From Thiobacillus sp. (lineage in GTDB: Bacteria > Pseudomonadota > Gammaproteobacteria > Burkholderiales > Thiobacillaceae): DNA of 64,000 nucleotides. Of this stretch, positions 11,306 to 18,814 are shown in pieces. The position numbers and the translations under genes are program-made. Positions within the stretch are counted from its first letter, which is position 1. Each line of letters opens with the position of its first letter. The DNA is taken from assembly GCA_019459055.1 (NCBI GenBank), contig JAIBEI010000009.1, forward strand, positions 1-64,000, in the 5' to 3' direction. The notes under the pieces were generated by a model. That model made no database searches, was not told the DNA's origin, and saw nothing but the letters and a program-made list of their open reading frames with translations.

Positions 11306-11710
11306 TCAACGCTCGATGCCCAGCAACTCGATTTCAAAGGTCAGTTCGGTATTGGGTGGAATGACGCCGGGAACACCCCGGGCGCCATACGCAGCAGTTG
11401 CCGGACAGGTGAGCCTGGCTTTGCCACCCACCTTCATTTTCTGCACGCCCTGGGTCCAGCAAGGAATGACACCCCGCAGCGGAAAAGAAGCGGGCTCGTT
11501 GCGTTTGTACGAGCTATCGAACTCGGTTCCGTTTGCCAGTGTTCCACGGTAATGCACGCGGACCACGCTATCTGCCGTGGGCGTAGCGCCCTGACCCGGC
11601 TGGATGTGGGCCACCACCACACCAGAAGGCAGTGTTTCCGTATTCGCGGCCAGTCCCTGGACGCTGACGCTGACTGCTGCAATTGCTATGAGAATTTGAA
11701 GTGTGCGCAT
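11306..11710 (-). CDS. Exported FKBP-type peptidyl-prolyl cis-trans isomerase
   Basis: A 134-residue protein with a signal peptide (residues 1-22, cleavage near LAA) followed by one FKBP domain. VRVHYRGTLANGTEFDSSY, the F.L..VI..W..G...MKVG core, and YG..G.PG.IPPNTELTFEIELL are the standard FKBP strands. It probably acts as a periplasmic folding catalyst for proline peptide bonds. It is a minimal form without the N-terminal dimerisation domain of Mip or FkpA. Confidence 0.93.
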   Translation of the reverse strand: MRTLQILIAIAAVSVSVQGLAANTETLPSGVVVAHIQPGQGATPTADSVVRVHYRGTLANGTEFDSSYKRNEPASFPLRGVIPCWTQGVQKMKVGGKARLTCPATAAYGARGVPGVIPPNTELTFEIELLGIER

Positions 11711-11855
11711 TGAAAATCCAATAAAAAACAGGGGGTCGGGTAACGCCCTCTATGTTAGCTCAGCCGCCATCAATCCTGGATTCCTTATCACGCCCGACCA
11801 CGGCCCGTACACTAAGCTCCGCCTACCCGCGACCCGAATGGCGCCCCCTGAAACG

Positions 11856-11882
11856 CAAAAAAGCCACCCTCAAGGATGGCTT
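11856..11882 (-). terminator. Rho-independent terminator of the orphan membrane protein gene
   Basis: On the minus strand an eight-pair stem (AGCCATCC / GGGTGGCT, one mismatch) around TTGA is followed by TTTTTT. It lies 25 bases after the stop of the gene ending at 11908. A closely similar hairpin ends the orphan gene at 16579-17130. Confidence 0.85.
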
Positions 11883-11907
11883 GAATGCTTGTTTCTACTG
11901 CTGTGTT

Positions 11908-12741
11908 TTACTCCTTTTGCCGGACGGGGTGATTAATCATGTTCCTGATGACGAAGTACAAAGCCCACAGCAAGAACACTGGAACGAGCAATGTCTGAAG
12001 CAGGAACACGACAATGATGTGAACAATGCGTTCTGCTGCTTGGTCGGCGCTTTGTTTCAGTTTCTCGATGTGAGGCCTTGGGTCAAACGTAGATGTCACT
12101 TGGTCTTTGGTTTTCTCAAACCACCCTTGGTTTTTCTTGATTTGCTCGCCTGTATTCGGCATTAGCTGCTTGACTGTCCCTGTTGCTGAATCTATCGCAG
12201 CCAAGCTGGTGTTGAAGTCTTTTTCCAGGAACTGCTTGTATATGACATCCGTACCAATGGTGACGAGCGGAATGGCAAACCGCACCATGAGCACCAAGAT
12301 AAAAAAAGTATTCAACCAGCGTGGTGACGTCTTTCCTGAGAAATATACAATTCCCGAGATGACCAGGATAGCGGTCAACAACACCTTTACGTATTCAAAT
12401 TGGCCCATCATGAGGAGAACCTTCTGCACCCCAAATGCGACGGTAGCCAACAGCATGAAGTTCGAGAACTGCTCGACCAAGTCGTTTATGGGATCCAGAA
12501 CTTCGCCGACGCTTAATGTGACACCAGCCCCAAAACTCAAACTGACTTCGGTTCCTTGAGCAACGGATATGGCGGCATTGAACGCTCTTGCCGTTGCGAA
12601 GGTCACGAAGGCCCGCTTCAGGCCTGCATCAACTTGCTCCATTGCTGGGGCATCCATTTTTGGCGACCATGCTGCAAACAGGATCAGCCCCAGCAGAATG
12701 AGTACCGCAGATCTTTTTGTGATTTCAAAAATGTTCTTCAT
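11908..12741 (-). CDS. Orphan integral membrane protein
   Basis: Not recognised. A 277-residue protein starting at ATG 12741 behind AGGGAG. Hydrophobic segments lie at about residues 11-25, 92-112, 116-135, 141-170 and 240-265; the region 170-235 is hydrophilic with several Lys/Asp. No transport, enzyme or secretion motif is evident. Its base composition is clearly more A+T-rich than that of neighbouring genes, which suggests recent acquisition. It stands alone with its own terminator and long upstream spacer, so it is probably an independent unit. Topology suggests four or five passes. Confidence 0.75.
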   Translation of the reverse strand: MKNIFEITKRSAVLILLGLILFAAWSPKMDAPAMEQVDAGLKRAFVTFATARAFNAAISVAQGTEVSLSFGAGVTLSVGEVLDPINDLVEQFSNFMLLATVAFGVQKVLLMMGQFEYVKVLLTAILVISGIVYFSGKTSPRWLNTFFILVLMVRFAIPLVTIGTDVIYKQFLEKDFNTSLAAIDSATGTVKQLMPNTGEQIKKNQGWFEKTKDQVTSTFDPRPHIEKLKQSADQAAERIVHIIVVFLLQTLLVPVFLLWALYFVIRNMINHPVRQKE

Positions 12742-13148
12742 TTAAAGCATCTCCCTTAGAAGGAGTCCGATACCCTGAGATGGTTGTGCTGGGTGTGCGG
12801 TCCTTTCCCGATCATGGCATCAATTGCTTCACGTTGTATCGCCGGTATGCCTGCCCCGGGCCTATACAGGCCCTTTAACGTTCTAATGAATTTCATTGGA
12901 AACGGCAAAAACCACTCCACCACCACTGCCGATCATGCTGCCTCGGATGGCTAATGAATAATCTGGGTTAAAGCAAGCCCTTTTCCACGTACAGAGGCCA
13001 TCCAGCCGCCAAGGCTGGCCGGTGAAATGCCTTCAGCTTGAAGCCTGAAATATTTTTGGAGTATTCTTGATTTTCAAGGCTTGGATAAAACGCGAAAATA
13101 CGCGTTGTCCTTATTCATTTGCTTCTGTTTGACTACAAAGGGAAAAAC
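12742..13148. other. AT-richer intergenic region, divergent promoters
   Basis: About 400 bases with no supported gene between divergent genes. Directly before 12741 is the AGGGAG ribosome site of the membrane protein. An imperfect palindrome with GGCCATCCAGCC/GGCTGGCC arms is near 12988-13022, and a perfect six-pair inverted repeat (AACGCG/CGCGTT, six-base loop) lies at 13089-13106, about 45 bases before the DUF3617 start, where an operator or hairpin could act. Confidence 0.4.
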
Positions 13149-14120
13149 ATGAAAAAAGCATTTCTGAAAATCGGGACGCTGTCTGTGGCCATGCTTTCTT
13201 CTTCGGCGCTCGCGGCGCCGGGGGAGTGGTGGGAAATCTCGACCAAAATGGAAATGGAGGGCATGCCGTTTGCGATGCCGGCGCAGACTTCCAAAGTGTG
13301 TTTGCCGAAAGGGGGCGAGAGCGACCCGAGCTATACCCAGGGCAAAGACAGCAACTGCAGGATGACGGACGTCAAACACTCGGGCAACACGGTCAAGTAC
13401 AAGGGCACCTGCGTCAATGAGGGCGAGACCATGAATATGGTGGGCGAAACCACCCATGACGGCAGGAGCTTCAAGAGCAATATGAAGATGAGCGGCAAAT
13501 CGGGCGGTGAAAACATCAACATGGCGATGGTGAGCAGCGGCAAGCGTATCGGCGGGGCCTGCGATACCGAGGAATTGGGCAGGAGGGCCAAGGCGCAAGT
13601 AGACGCTGGCATGGCCCAAGCGTGCGATACCTCCAAATACAGCACGACTAACTGGATCTCTTCTTCCTCACTGTTTATCGGCGCCAAGCCCAGCTGTCCA
13701 GGCAAGCAAGTGGCGATGTGCAAGGTACTGCGCAACGAGGTGCCGCGCGATGTAAAGGCATTCCAGATGCTGGAGCAGATGGAGAAAAGTAAAGACCTGC
13801 CTTCCGCCGCCAGGGCTTGTAACCTGAATATGGACAGCATCAAGAATTCGCTGTGCAAGGCGAAAGCAAGGAGCGGCCCCCTGTCCTTCCTTGAGGCCAG
13901 CTGTCCTGCAGAAGCTAAGGCCTATCGTGAATTGCAGCGCAGGCGGGAGGAGTGCGAGGGACGCGGTTTCACTGCCGGGGCCAAGATGAAACAATGCATG
14001 GGCGGCGTAATGCTGGAAGACGAAGCGCGCACGGAAGACAGCAAACCCGCAATTGGCGATGCAGCTTCAGGCACCGTGCTGGAAGGCGCGAAAAAGTTGA
14101 AGGGCCTGTTCGGATTCTAA
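13149..14120 (+). CDS. Exported DUF3617-domain protein with cysteine-rich C-terminal part
   Basis: A 323-residue secreted protein. Start ATG 13149 follows AAAGGG and gives a clean signal peptide (about residues 1-22, ALA-AP). The N-terminal half matches DUF3617: PGEWWEISTKMEMEGMPFAMP, a Cys-anchored KVCLPKGG, CRMTDVKHSGNTVKYKGTC and MVGETTHDG. DUF3617 proteins are usually near 170 residues; this one has an added half with about ten further Cys, so it is likely disulphide-bonded in the periplasm. Function unknown. It precedes the carboxypeptidase gene by ten bases and is probably cotranscribed with it. Confidence 0.85.
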   Translation: MKKAFLKIGTLSVAMLSSSALAAPGEWWEISTKMEMEGMPFAMPAQTSKVCLPKGGESDPSYTQGKDSNCRMTDVKHSGNTVKYKGTCVNEGETMNMVGETTHDGRSFKSNMKMSGKSGGENINMAMVSSGKRIGGACDTEELGRRAKAQVDAGMAQACDTSKYSTTNWISSSSLFIGAKPSCPGKQVAMCKVLRNEVPRDVKAFQMLEQMEKSKDLPSAARACNLNMDSIKNSLCKAKARSGPLSFLEASCPAEAKAYRELQRRREECEGRGFTAGAKMKQCMGGVMLEDEARTEDSKPAIGDAASGTVLEGAKKLKGLFGF

Positions 14121-14130
14121 GCCGCTCAAA

Positions 14131-14925
14131 ATGCGCTGGCTGATGATCGGGCTGCTGCTGGTGTGCCAAATGGCACTGGCGCAGCCCGATCCTTTTCCCA
14201 ACATAGCCGCCTCCTATCTGGTGCAGGTGAATGGAACGCCGCTATGGGAGAAACAGACGAGCCGGCGTTTGCCGCCAGCAAGCTTGACCAAGCTGATGAC
14301 GGCGCTGCTGGTGCTGGATGACTACAACCCCAAAGCGGTTGCCGAGGTCAGCCTCAGGGCTTCGCGGGAAACCGGAAAGCGCCTGGGTTTGAAGCGCGGG
14401 GAACGTTTCCATGTCGAGGATCTGATGCGTTCCATGCTGATCAGCTCGGATAACGATACATGCCACGTGCTTGCCGACTTTGTAGGCGGAAACCACAAGC
14501 AGTTCGTAAAGATGATGAATCGACGGGCCCAGCAGCTGGGCTTGCGCAATACGCATTTTTCCAATGCCTGCGGGCATGATGCGCCGGATCATTACTCAAC
14601 CGCGCACGATCTGGCCGTGCTGGCGAACGAGGCGCTGAAACATCGCCTGATCACCGACTTCGTCGCAAAGGAATCAGCACATATTTACGCCATTGGCGGA
14701 AAGAGGAACTTCCGGCTGCAGAACGGAAATGCTTTGATTGGACGCTATCCGGGCGCGCGAGGGCTGAAGACCGGCTACACCTCGAAGGCCGGAAAGTGCC
14801 TGATCGCCTACGCCGAGCGTGACGGTTCACGGGTGCTGCTGGTGATGCTCAATGCCCCCAATCGCTGGTGGGACGCTGTCGATTTGCTGGACCTGGCTTT
14901 TGCGCAGGCGCGCCATGGGCCGTGA
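14131..14925 (+). CDS. D-alanyl-D-alanine carboxypeptidase/endopeptidase (S11 family)
   Basis: A 264-residue periplasmic penicillin-binding protein with signal peptide (residues 1-18). The three active-site motifs are present: S-x-x-K in SLTKLM (about residue 51), S-D-N in SSDNDTCHV (about 108), and K-T-G in LKTGYTSKAG (about 213). It trims or opens peptidoglycan peptides. There is no C-terminal membrane-anchor domain, so it resembles the short PbpG/DacD-like forms rather than full-length DacA. It overlaps the next gene by 11 bases. Confidence 0.93.
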   Translation: MRWLMIGLLLVCQMALAQPDPFPNIAASYLVQVNGTPLWEKQTSRRLPPASLTKLMTALLVLDDYNPKAVAEVSLRASRETGKRLGLKRGERFHVEDLMRSMLISSDNDTCHVLADFVGGNHKQFVKMMNRRAQQLGLRNTHFSNACGHDAPDHYSTAHDLAVLANEALKHRLITDFVAKESAHIYAIGGKRNFRLQNGNALIGRYPGARGLKTGYTSKAGKCLIAYAERDGSRVLLVMLNAPNRWWDAVDLLDLAFAQARHGP

Positions 14926-16324
14926 GCGAAAACCATTCGTAGCGATCAGTTCCTGTCGCCATCCCGTCTTCGCCGCAGGGCTGCTGCTGTGTGCGGTCGC
15001 CATTTCCTATGCCAATTCGTTTTGGGGCGCTTTCCAGTTTGACGATTTCAATGTCATCGTAAACAACCCGCGCATTCACTCATGGCCTGCGTGGTTGCTC
15101 GACCTTCAGCATGGCATCCGTCCGTTATTGAAGCTCACCTACACCGCCGACTGGACCGGGGGTCGGGGCATCGTCGGCTTTCATTTCACTAACGTATTCA
15201 TTCATTTCTGCAACAGCTGGCTGGTGTGGGTGCTGACCCGGCGCATGGCGGACAACCACCCGGCTTTGCGGGGAATTTCTGAATTGCCGCTGCTGGCAGC
15301 CCTGCTATTCGCCGTTCACCCTGTGCATACCGAAGCCGTGACCTATGTCTGCGGGCGCTCAATCGCGTTGATGACGACATTTTATCTGTTGGGCATGCTG
15401 GCTTACATCGAGGGCAAAAAACAGGGCAACGCGTTATATCTGCACCTGCTCACCCCGCTGTGCATGCTGCTTGCGCTGGGCGTGAAGGAAACAGCGGTGA
15501 CCTTCCCGGCCGCGCTGCTGCTGCTTGAGCTATTCATAGGCGGCGGCGTCAAGTCGGCATTGCGCGATCAGTGGTCAAGCTGGCTGCTCCTTCTGACGAG
15601 CGCAATTCTCTTTCTGCTCCATGATGGGTACCTGGCGCAGGTGGAAACCAGCGCCAGCCTGAACGGCCTCCATGGCAATGCCGCCACCCAGACCATGGCG
15701 TTCGCTTATCTGCTGCGGCAGTGGCTGTTCCCGCTGTGGCTAAATATCGATCCGGACCTGCCTGTGCTGTATGACTTCGCCGGATTGATGCCGCAGATCA
15801 TCCTGGTGACGGCGGCAGCGGTGTTGATGGCGTCGACCATCCGCAGTCGTCCGTGGCTCAGCTTTGCTTTGGCCTGGGCCATGCTGCAATTGATACCGCT
15901 GTATTTGTTCCTGCCGCGTCTGGATGTGGCGAACGACCGCCAGTTGTACAGTGTCAGCTGGCCGCTGGCACTGGCGCTGGCGGCGGAACTGTCGCTGAGG
16001 CTAAAGCCCATGACATTCAGGCTGGGCATGGCGTTGCTGCTGGTTTTTCTGGCGGGCCTGACGGTTTTGCGCAACCAGGATTTTTACAGCGAGGTCGCGC
16101 TGTGGCAGGCAACCGTTCAAGACTCGCCCGACAAGGCAAGGGCGCGAAATAATCTGGGCTATGCATACATGCTGGCCGGCAGAACGGAAGAAGCCCGTGC
16201 CGCATTTACGACCGCGCTCCGACTCGATCCCAAATACCATAAGGCCCGCTACAACCTGCTTCGCCTGGATGGGCATGACGCAGGGCATCGACCCGGCCAA
16301 CAAGCGGAAGCATCCCGGCCTTAG
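14915..16324 (+). CDS. TMTC-like membrane glycosyltransferase with C-terminal TPR
   Basis: A 469-residue protein with about nine to eleven membrane helices. After the first helix comes YANSFWGAFQFDDFNVIVNN, the acidic first-loop signature seen in TMTC/GT-C-type O-mannosyltransferases, then FHFTNVFIH and HPVHTEAVTYVCGR, also family signatures. The C-terminus (about residues 405-455) holds one clear TPR (ARNNLGYAYMLAGRTEEARA...ALRLDP) and part of a second. It may transfer a sugar from a lipid carrier to exported proteins; donor and target are unknown. Start ATG 14915 overlaps the carboxypeptidase gene. Confidence 0.82.
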   Translation: MGRERKPFVAISSCRHPVFAAGLLLCAVAISYANSFWGAFQFDDFNVIVNNPRIHSWPAWLLDLQHGIRPLLKLTYTADWTGGRGIVGFHFTNVFIHFCNSWLVWVLTRRMADNHPALRGISELPLLAALLFAVHPVHTEAVTYVCGRSIALMTTFYLLGMLAYIEGKKQGNALYLHLLTPLCMLLALGVKETAVTFPAALLLLELFIGGGVKSALRDQWSSWLLLLTSAILFLLHDGYLAQVETSASLNGLHGNAATQTMAFAYLLRQWLFPLWLNIDPDLPVLYDFAGLMPQIILVTAAAVLMASTIRSRPWLSFALAWAMLQLIPLYLFLPRLDVANDRQLYSVSWPLALALAAELSLRLKPMTFRLGMALLLVFLAGLTVLRNQDFYSEVALWQATVQDSPDKARARNNLGYAYMLAGRTEEARAAFTTALRLDPKYHKARYNLLRLDGHDAGHRPGQQAEASRP

Positions 16325-16578
16325 CGCCCGCCCAATGAGTTGTGTGAGCCGCGACCGGCCTCGCGATACCACCACTGGCACCCGGACCAACCATCACAGC
16401 GCATTTGTCTGCCCTTGCGTAATTTGTGGCGCCGAGGGACGTGGCATCAAGCCGCATGAAAAGCAGCGACCACAACATCGAACCGAATCGCTGAAAAGCA
16501 AAAGGCCATCCAGAAGGATGGCCTAAGTGCTTGCTATGTTTGGCTCCCCATCGAACGCCGGTCAGGCTTCGATGCGGT
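16325..16578. other. Intergenic region between convergent genes
   Basis: About 250 bases without a gene. The only clear feature is the minus-strand terminator at 16498-16525. The rest shows no promoter or repeat I can support. Confidence 0.5.
16498..16525 (-). terminator. Rho-independent terminator of the J-like orphan gene
   Basis: A perfect nine-pair stem (AGGCCATCC/GGATGGCCT) with a short loop; on the minus strand it is followed by TTTTGCTTTT. It is 54 bases beyond the stop at 16579 and resembles the hairpin at 11856-11882. Confidence 0.85.
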
Positions 16579-17130
16579 TCACTGGGTCGCCGTGCGCATC
16601 CTGTCCAGCTTCTCGACGACAGCCTGATAGAGATCCTGGTCAACATCGGCGTTGCGGTCAGGGTGGTTGGCGCTACGGATCTTTTTCAGCGCAGCCATAT
16701 CGTCGGGCAGGTCATGCACCCTGGTCACGCGGTCGCCGTTCTTGACCATCTCGCGCTGCACCTCGGCCTCTGCGCCTTCGCGTGTGTCGTGCAGCTTCCT
16801 GCTGCCAAGACGCCAACCATCCTGGTTCTTGCGCGGTGATTGGTTTCTTTCACCATCAAACCAGACCCATTTTCCGGTATCAGGATCCAGTTCAAAATGA
16901 ATGGTGGTGATGCCGTAGGTGTAAACGGGCGGCTTGCGGTCCTTGGCGAACATCTTGAACGTGCCGACCGTACCCACGGCAGCAAGGTAATACGCGCCTG
17001 CCTCATGGGGGCAGAACGCGCGGCTGGTCGCTGGCTTGGGCGTTGTCTCAGGATTGCTGCCGCTACGTAACGGATCGATTTCAGTCGTGCGGCTGGCGTG
17101 CCATGCTGCCTGGCGTTGTGCGTTGGTCAC
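16579..17130 (-). CDS. Hypothetical protein with C-terminal J-like HPD motif
   Basis: Family not recognised. 183 residues, GTG start at 17130 behind AAGGAG at seven bases. The middle (about 50-125) is a mixed beta-rich segment (GKWVWFDGERN, DGWRLGSRKLHDTREGAEAEVQ). Residues 145-180 read like helices II and III of a DnaJ J-domain with the diagnostic HPDRN loop between ALKKIRSAN and DLYQAVVEKLDRM, but helix I is short or missing. A role as an Hsp70 adaptor is only a suggestion. It has its own terminator and stands beside tRNA-Asn. Confidence 0.7.
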   Translation of the reverse strand: MTNAQRQAAWHASRTTEIDPLRSGSNPETTPKPATSRAFCPHEAGAYYLAAVGTVGTFKMFAKDRKPPVYTYGITTIHFELDPDTGKWVWFDGERNQSPRKNQDGWRLGSRKLHDTREGAEAEVQREMVKNGDRVTRVHDLPDDMAALKKIRSANHPDRNADVDQDLYQAVVEKLDRMRTATQ

Positions 17131-17263
17131 GGTATTGCTCCTTATATTGGTTGAAACCCACTGGGATCACCCCTCGCTGAAGGGATCACCCGCTGGACTC
17201 TTGAGGCGCGAAAACGTCTTGCACCCGGGTTTGTTCTTGGCACACCTTCGGGCACACACCCAT
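17131..17263 (-). promoter_or_regulatory. Upstream region of J-like gene with direct repeats
   Basis: On the coding (minus) strand the 10-base word GGGTGATCCC occurs twice, at 17182-17191 and 17163-17172, 19 bases apart, about 35-60 bases before the GTG start. Tandem same-face repeats at this place look like activator or repressor sites. A further GTGTGCC direct repeat is at about 17233-17255. No regulator gene is adjacent. Confidence 0.45.
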
Positions 17264-17296
17264 GAAAAATGGGTTGCCACCTAAGCGACAACCCAT
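17264..17296 (-). terminator. Terminator of tRNA-Asn
   Basis: Minus-strand stem ATGGGTTG/CAACCCAT (eight perfect pairs, 12-base loop) followed by TTTTT, starting about 18 bases past the tRNA 3' end. Confidence 0.9.
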
Positions 17297-17314
17297 TGAT
17301 GTACTGCTGTGTTC

Positions 17315-17390
17315 TGGCTCCTCGACCTGGGCTCGAACCAGGGACCTGCGGATTAACAGTCCGTCGCTCTACCGACTGAGCTATCGAGGA
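17315..17390 (-). tRNA. tRNA-Asn (GTT)
   Basis: A 76-base cloverleaf on the minus strand: acceptor TCCTCGA/TCGAGGA, D-arm with AGCTCAGTCGGTAGAGC, anticodon loop CTGTTAA giving anticodon GTT (complement at 17355-17357), T-arm GGTTCGAGCC, and encoded CCA at 17315-17317. It has its own promoter and terminator, so it is a single-gene unit. Confidence 0.97.
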
Positions 17391-17404
17391 ATAGGAGAGC
17401 GCGC

Positions 17405-17433
17405 ATTCTAGAGTCAACGGCCCTTGCGGTCAA
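17405..17433 (-). promoter_or_regulatory. Sigma70 promoter of tRNA-Asn
   Basis: On the minus strand TTGACC (17428-17433) and TAGAAT (17405-17410) are separated by exactly 17 bases, and the -10 box lies 14 bases before the tRNA 5' end at 17390. Confidence 0.85.
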
Positions 17434-17436
17434 GCA

Positions 17437-18672
17437 TCAGCCGTCATTTTCTACCTGCAATTCGGGGACATGGCTGAAGGCGATGCGCATCGGCGCTGAA
17501 CCGCGGCCGCTGTGGGCGCCACCGAAGTACAGGGTGTTGGGGCCGTAGCGCTGGTTGATCTGGTCGAGCACGCTGTTGAGGGTTTCGTGCTGATCGTCTG
17601 GATCGAACAGGTCGCGCGTGACTTGGCTGTGCTCGGCGAGGTGGAGCAGGGTGACGCCGACCTTGAGGATGGGGGCGGGATCGGGCGGGCGGCGCTGCCA
17701 CAGTTCGGCCAGCACCGGGTTGAATTTAAGGGTGTCGGCGTGCGGCGAGAAGCGGGCCTGGTCGGACCAGTGGGCGGGTCCGTTGCCGCGTTGCAGATAG
17801 GTGAGGTGCAGGCCGAGGCCGCCGGCGCAAAAGCCGTAATGGCGCAGCCGCATTGCGGCCTTGTGCAGCAGGCGGTACAGCACCGCCAGGGCGGTGGCGG
17901 GGTCGCGCAGATCGGGCGCGAGCACATGCGAATGGCCGACGCTGGCGCGCTGGGTGGGGGCGGATTCCACGACTTTGCCGCGCAGCTTGGCGTAAAAGCG
18001 TTCGCCTTCGATGCCGCCCCAGGCCTGGCGCAGGGTGTTTTTGCTGGCGGCGCACAGGTGCTCGACGCTGTGAATGCCAAGCCGGTTGAGGCGCGGCTCC
18101 ATGGCGCGGCCGATGCCGGTGAGGGCGCCGAGCTTGAGGCCGTACAGGCGTTGCGGCAATTCGTCCTGGCGGATCACGACCAGCCCGTCCGGCTTCTGCA
18201 TGTTCGACGCGGTCTTGGCGAGGAAGCGGTTGGGCGCGATGCCGACCGAGCTGTGCAGCACTTCGCCCACCTGGTCGTAGATCGCCTGCTTGATCTGCTG
18301 GCCGAGTTTGACGGCGTTGGCTTCCTCGCGGTCGCTTCCCATCAACTCGCACGCCATTTCGTCGATCGACAGCACGGCGCCGACGGGGGTGCACGATTCG
18401 ACCGCGGTGACGATGCGGTGGTGGATTTCGACGTAGGTTGCGGGGCGCGCCTGCACGAACACGATGTCGCGGCACAGCTTGCGCGCCTGCCACACCGGGG
18501 TGCCGGTTTTGATGCCGAAGCGCTTGGCGTCGATGCTGGCGGCGATGCAGCAGGTGGTGTCGGCCATCACCGGCAACACGCCGACCGGCTTGCCGCGCAA
18601 CTCGGGGCGCAGCTGCTGCTCGACCGACGCGAAGTAGGAATTGAGATCGACGTAAAGCGAATGCAGGGACAT
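17437..18672 (-). CDS. Y-family DNA polymerase (DinB/UmuC-like)
   Basis: A 411-residue translesion polymerase. The catalytic carboxylates are in YVDLNSYFASVEQ (near residue 8) and SIDEMACEL (near 104); SSVGIAPNRFLAKTASNMQKPDG is the usual palm/fingers segment, GIGRAMEPRLNRLGIHSVEHL the thumb HhH, and the little finger follows. It differs from standard DinB (SIDEAYLD) and lacks the UmuC-specific tail, so I leave it without a symbol. Start ATG 18672 has GGAG at seven bases; a GTG four codons upstream is less likely. A LexA-like palindrome precedes it, implying damage induction. Confidence 0.9.
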   Translation of the reverse strand: MSLHSLYVDLNSYFASVEQQLRPELRGKPVGVLPVMADTTCCIAASIDAKRFGIKTGTPVWQARKLCRDIVFVQARPATYVEIHHRIVTAVESCTPVGAVLSIDEMACELMGSDREEANAVKLGQQIKQAIYDQVGEVLHSSVGIAPNRFLAKTASNMQKPDGLVVIRQDELPQRLYGLKLGALTGIGRAMEPRLNRLGIHSVEHLCAASKNTLRQAWGGIEGERFYAKLRGKVVESAPTQRASVGHSHVLAPDLRDPATALAVLYRLLHKAAMRLRHYGFCAGGLGLHLTYLQRGNGPAHWSDQARFSPHADTLKFNPVLAELWQRRPPDPAPILKVGVTLLHLAEHSQVTRDLFDPDDQHETLNSVLDQINQRYGPNTLYFGGAHSGRGSAPMRIAFSHVPELQVENDG

Positions 18673-18775
18673 GGCGTGCTCCACCCATCACTCCGGCGGT
18701 GCAGGGTTGTTGCCGTTTGAGCGGTTTGACAGCGATGGCCTGTCCCATGCGGGGACAAGCGCCGGAGTAGGAATG

Positions 18776-18809
18776 TCAATTATAGTGTATATCCATACAC
18801 TATAATTGA
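18776..18809 (-). promoter_or_regulatory. LexA-like palindromic operator overlapping a -10 box
   Basis: A perfect 34-base palindrome: arms TCAATTATAGTGTAT and its complement separated by ATCC. Its centre reads TAGTGTATATCC-ATACACTA, i.e. TGT-N8-ACA as in the SOS box consensus TACTGTATATATATACAGTA, with C to G at one place in each half. On the minus strand a perfect TATAAT (18779-18784) is embedded in it, about 105 bases before the polymerase start, so a bound repressor would block the promoter. It also lies just after the BrkB gene stop, so a hairpin role is possible, but there is no T-run. Confidence 0.6.
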
Positions 18810-18814
18810 TCCAT

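Noticed and set aside
17142-17314. Possible integration site of a mobile element at the tRNA-Asn 3' end
   Set aside because: The region holds the tRNA terminator and the promoter side of the J-like gene; no integrase and no second copy of the tRNA end was found in the window.
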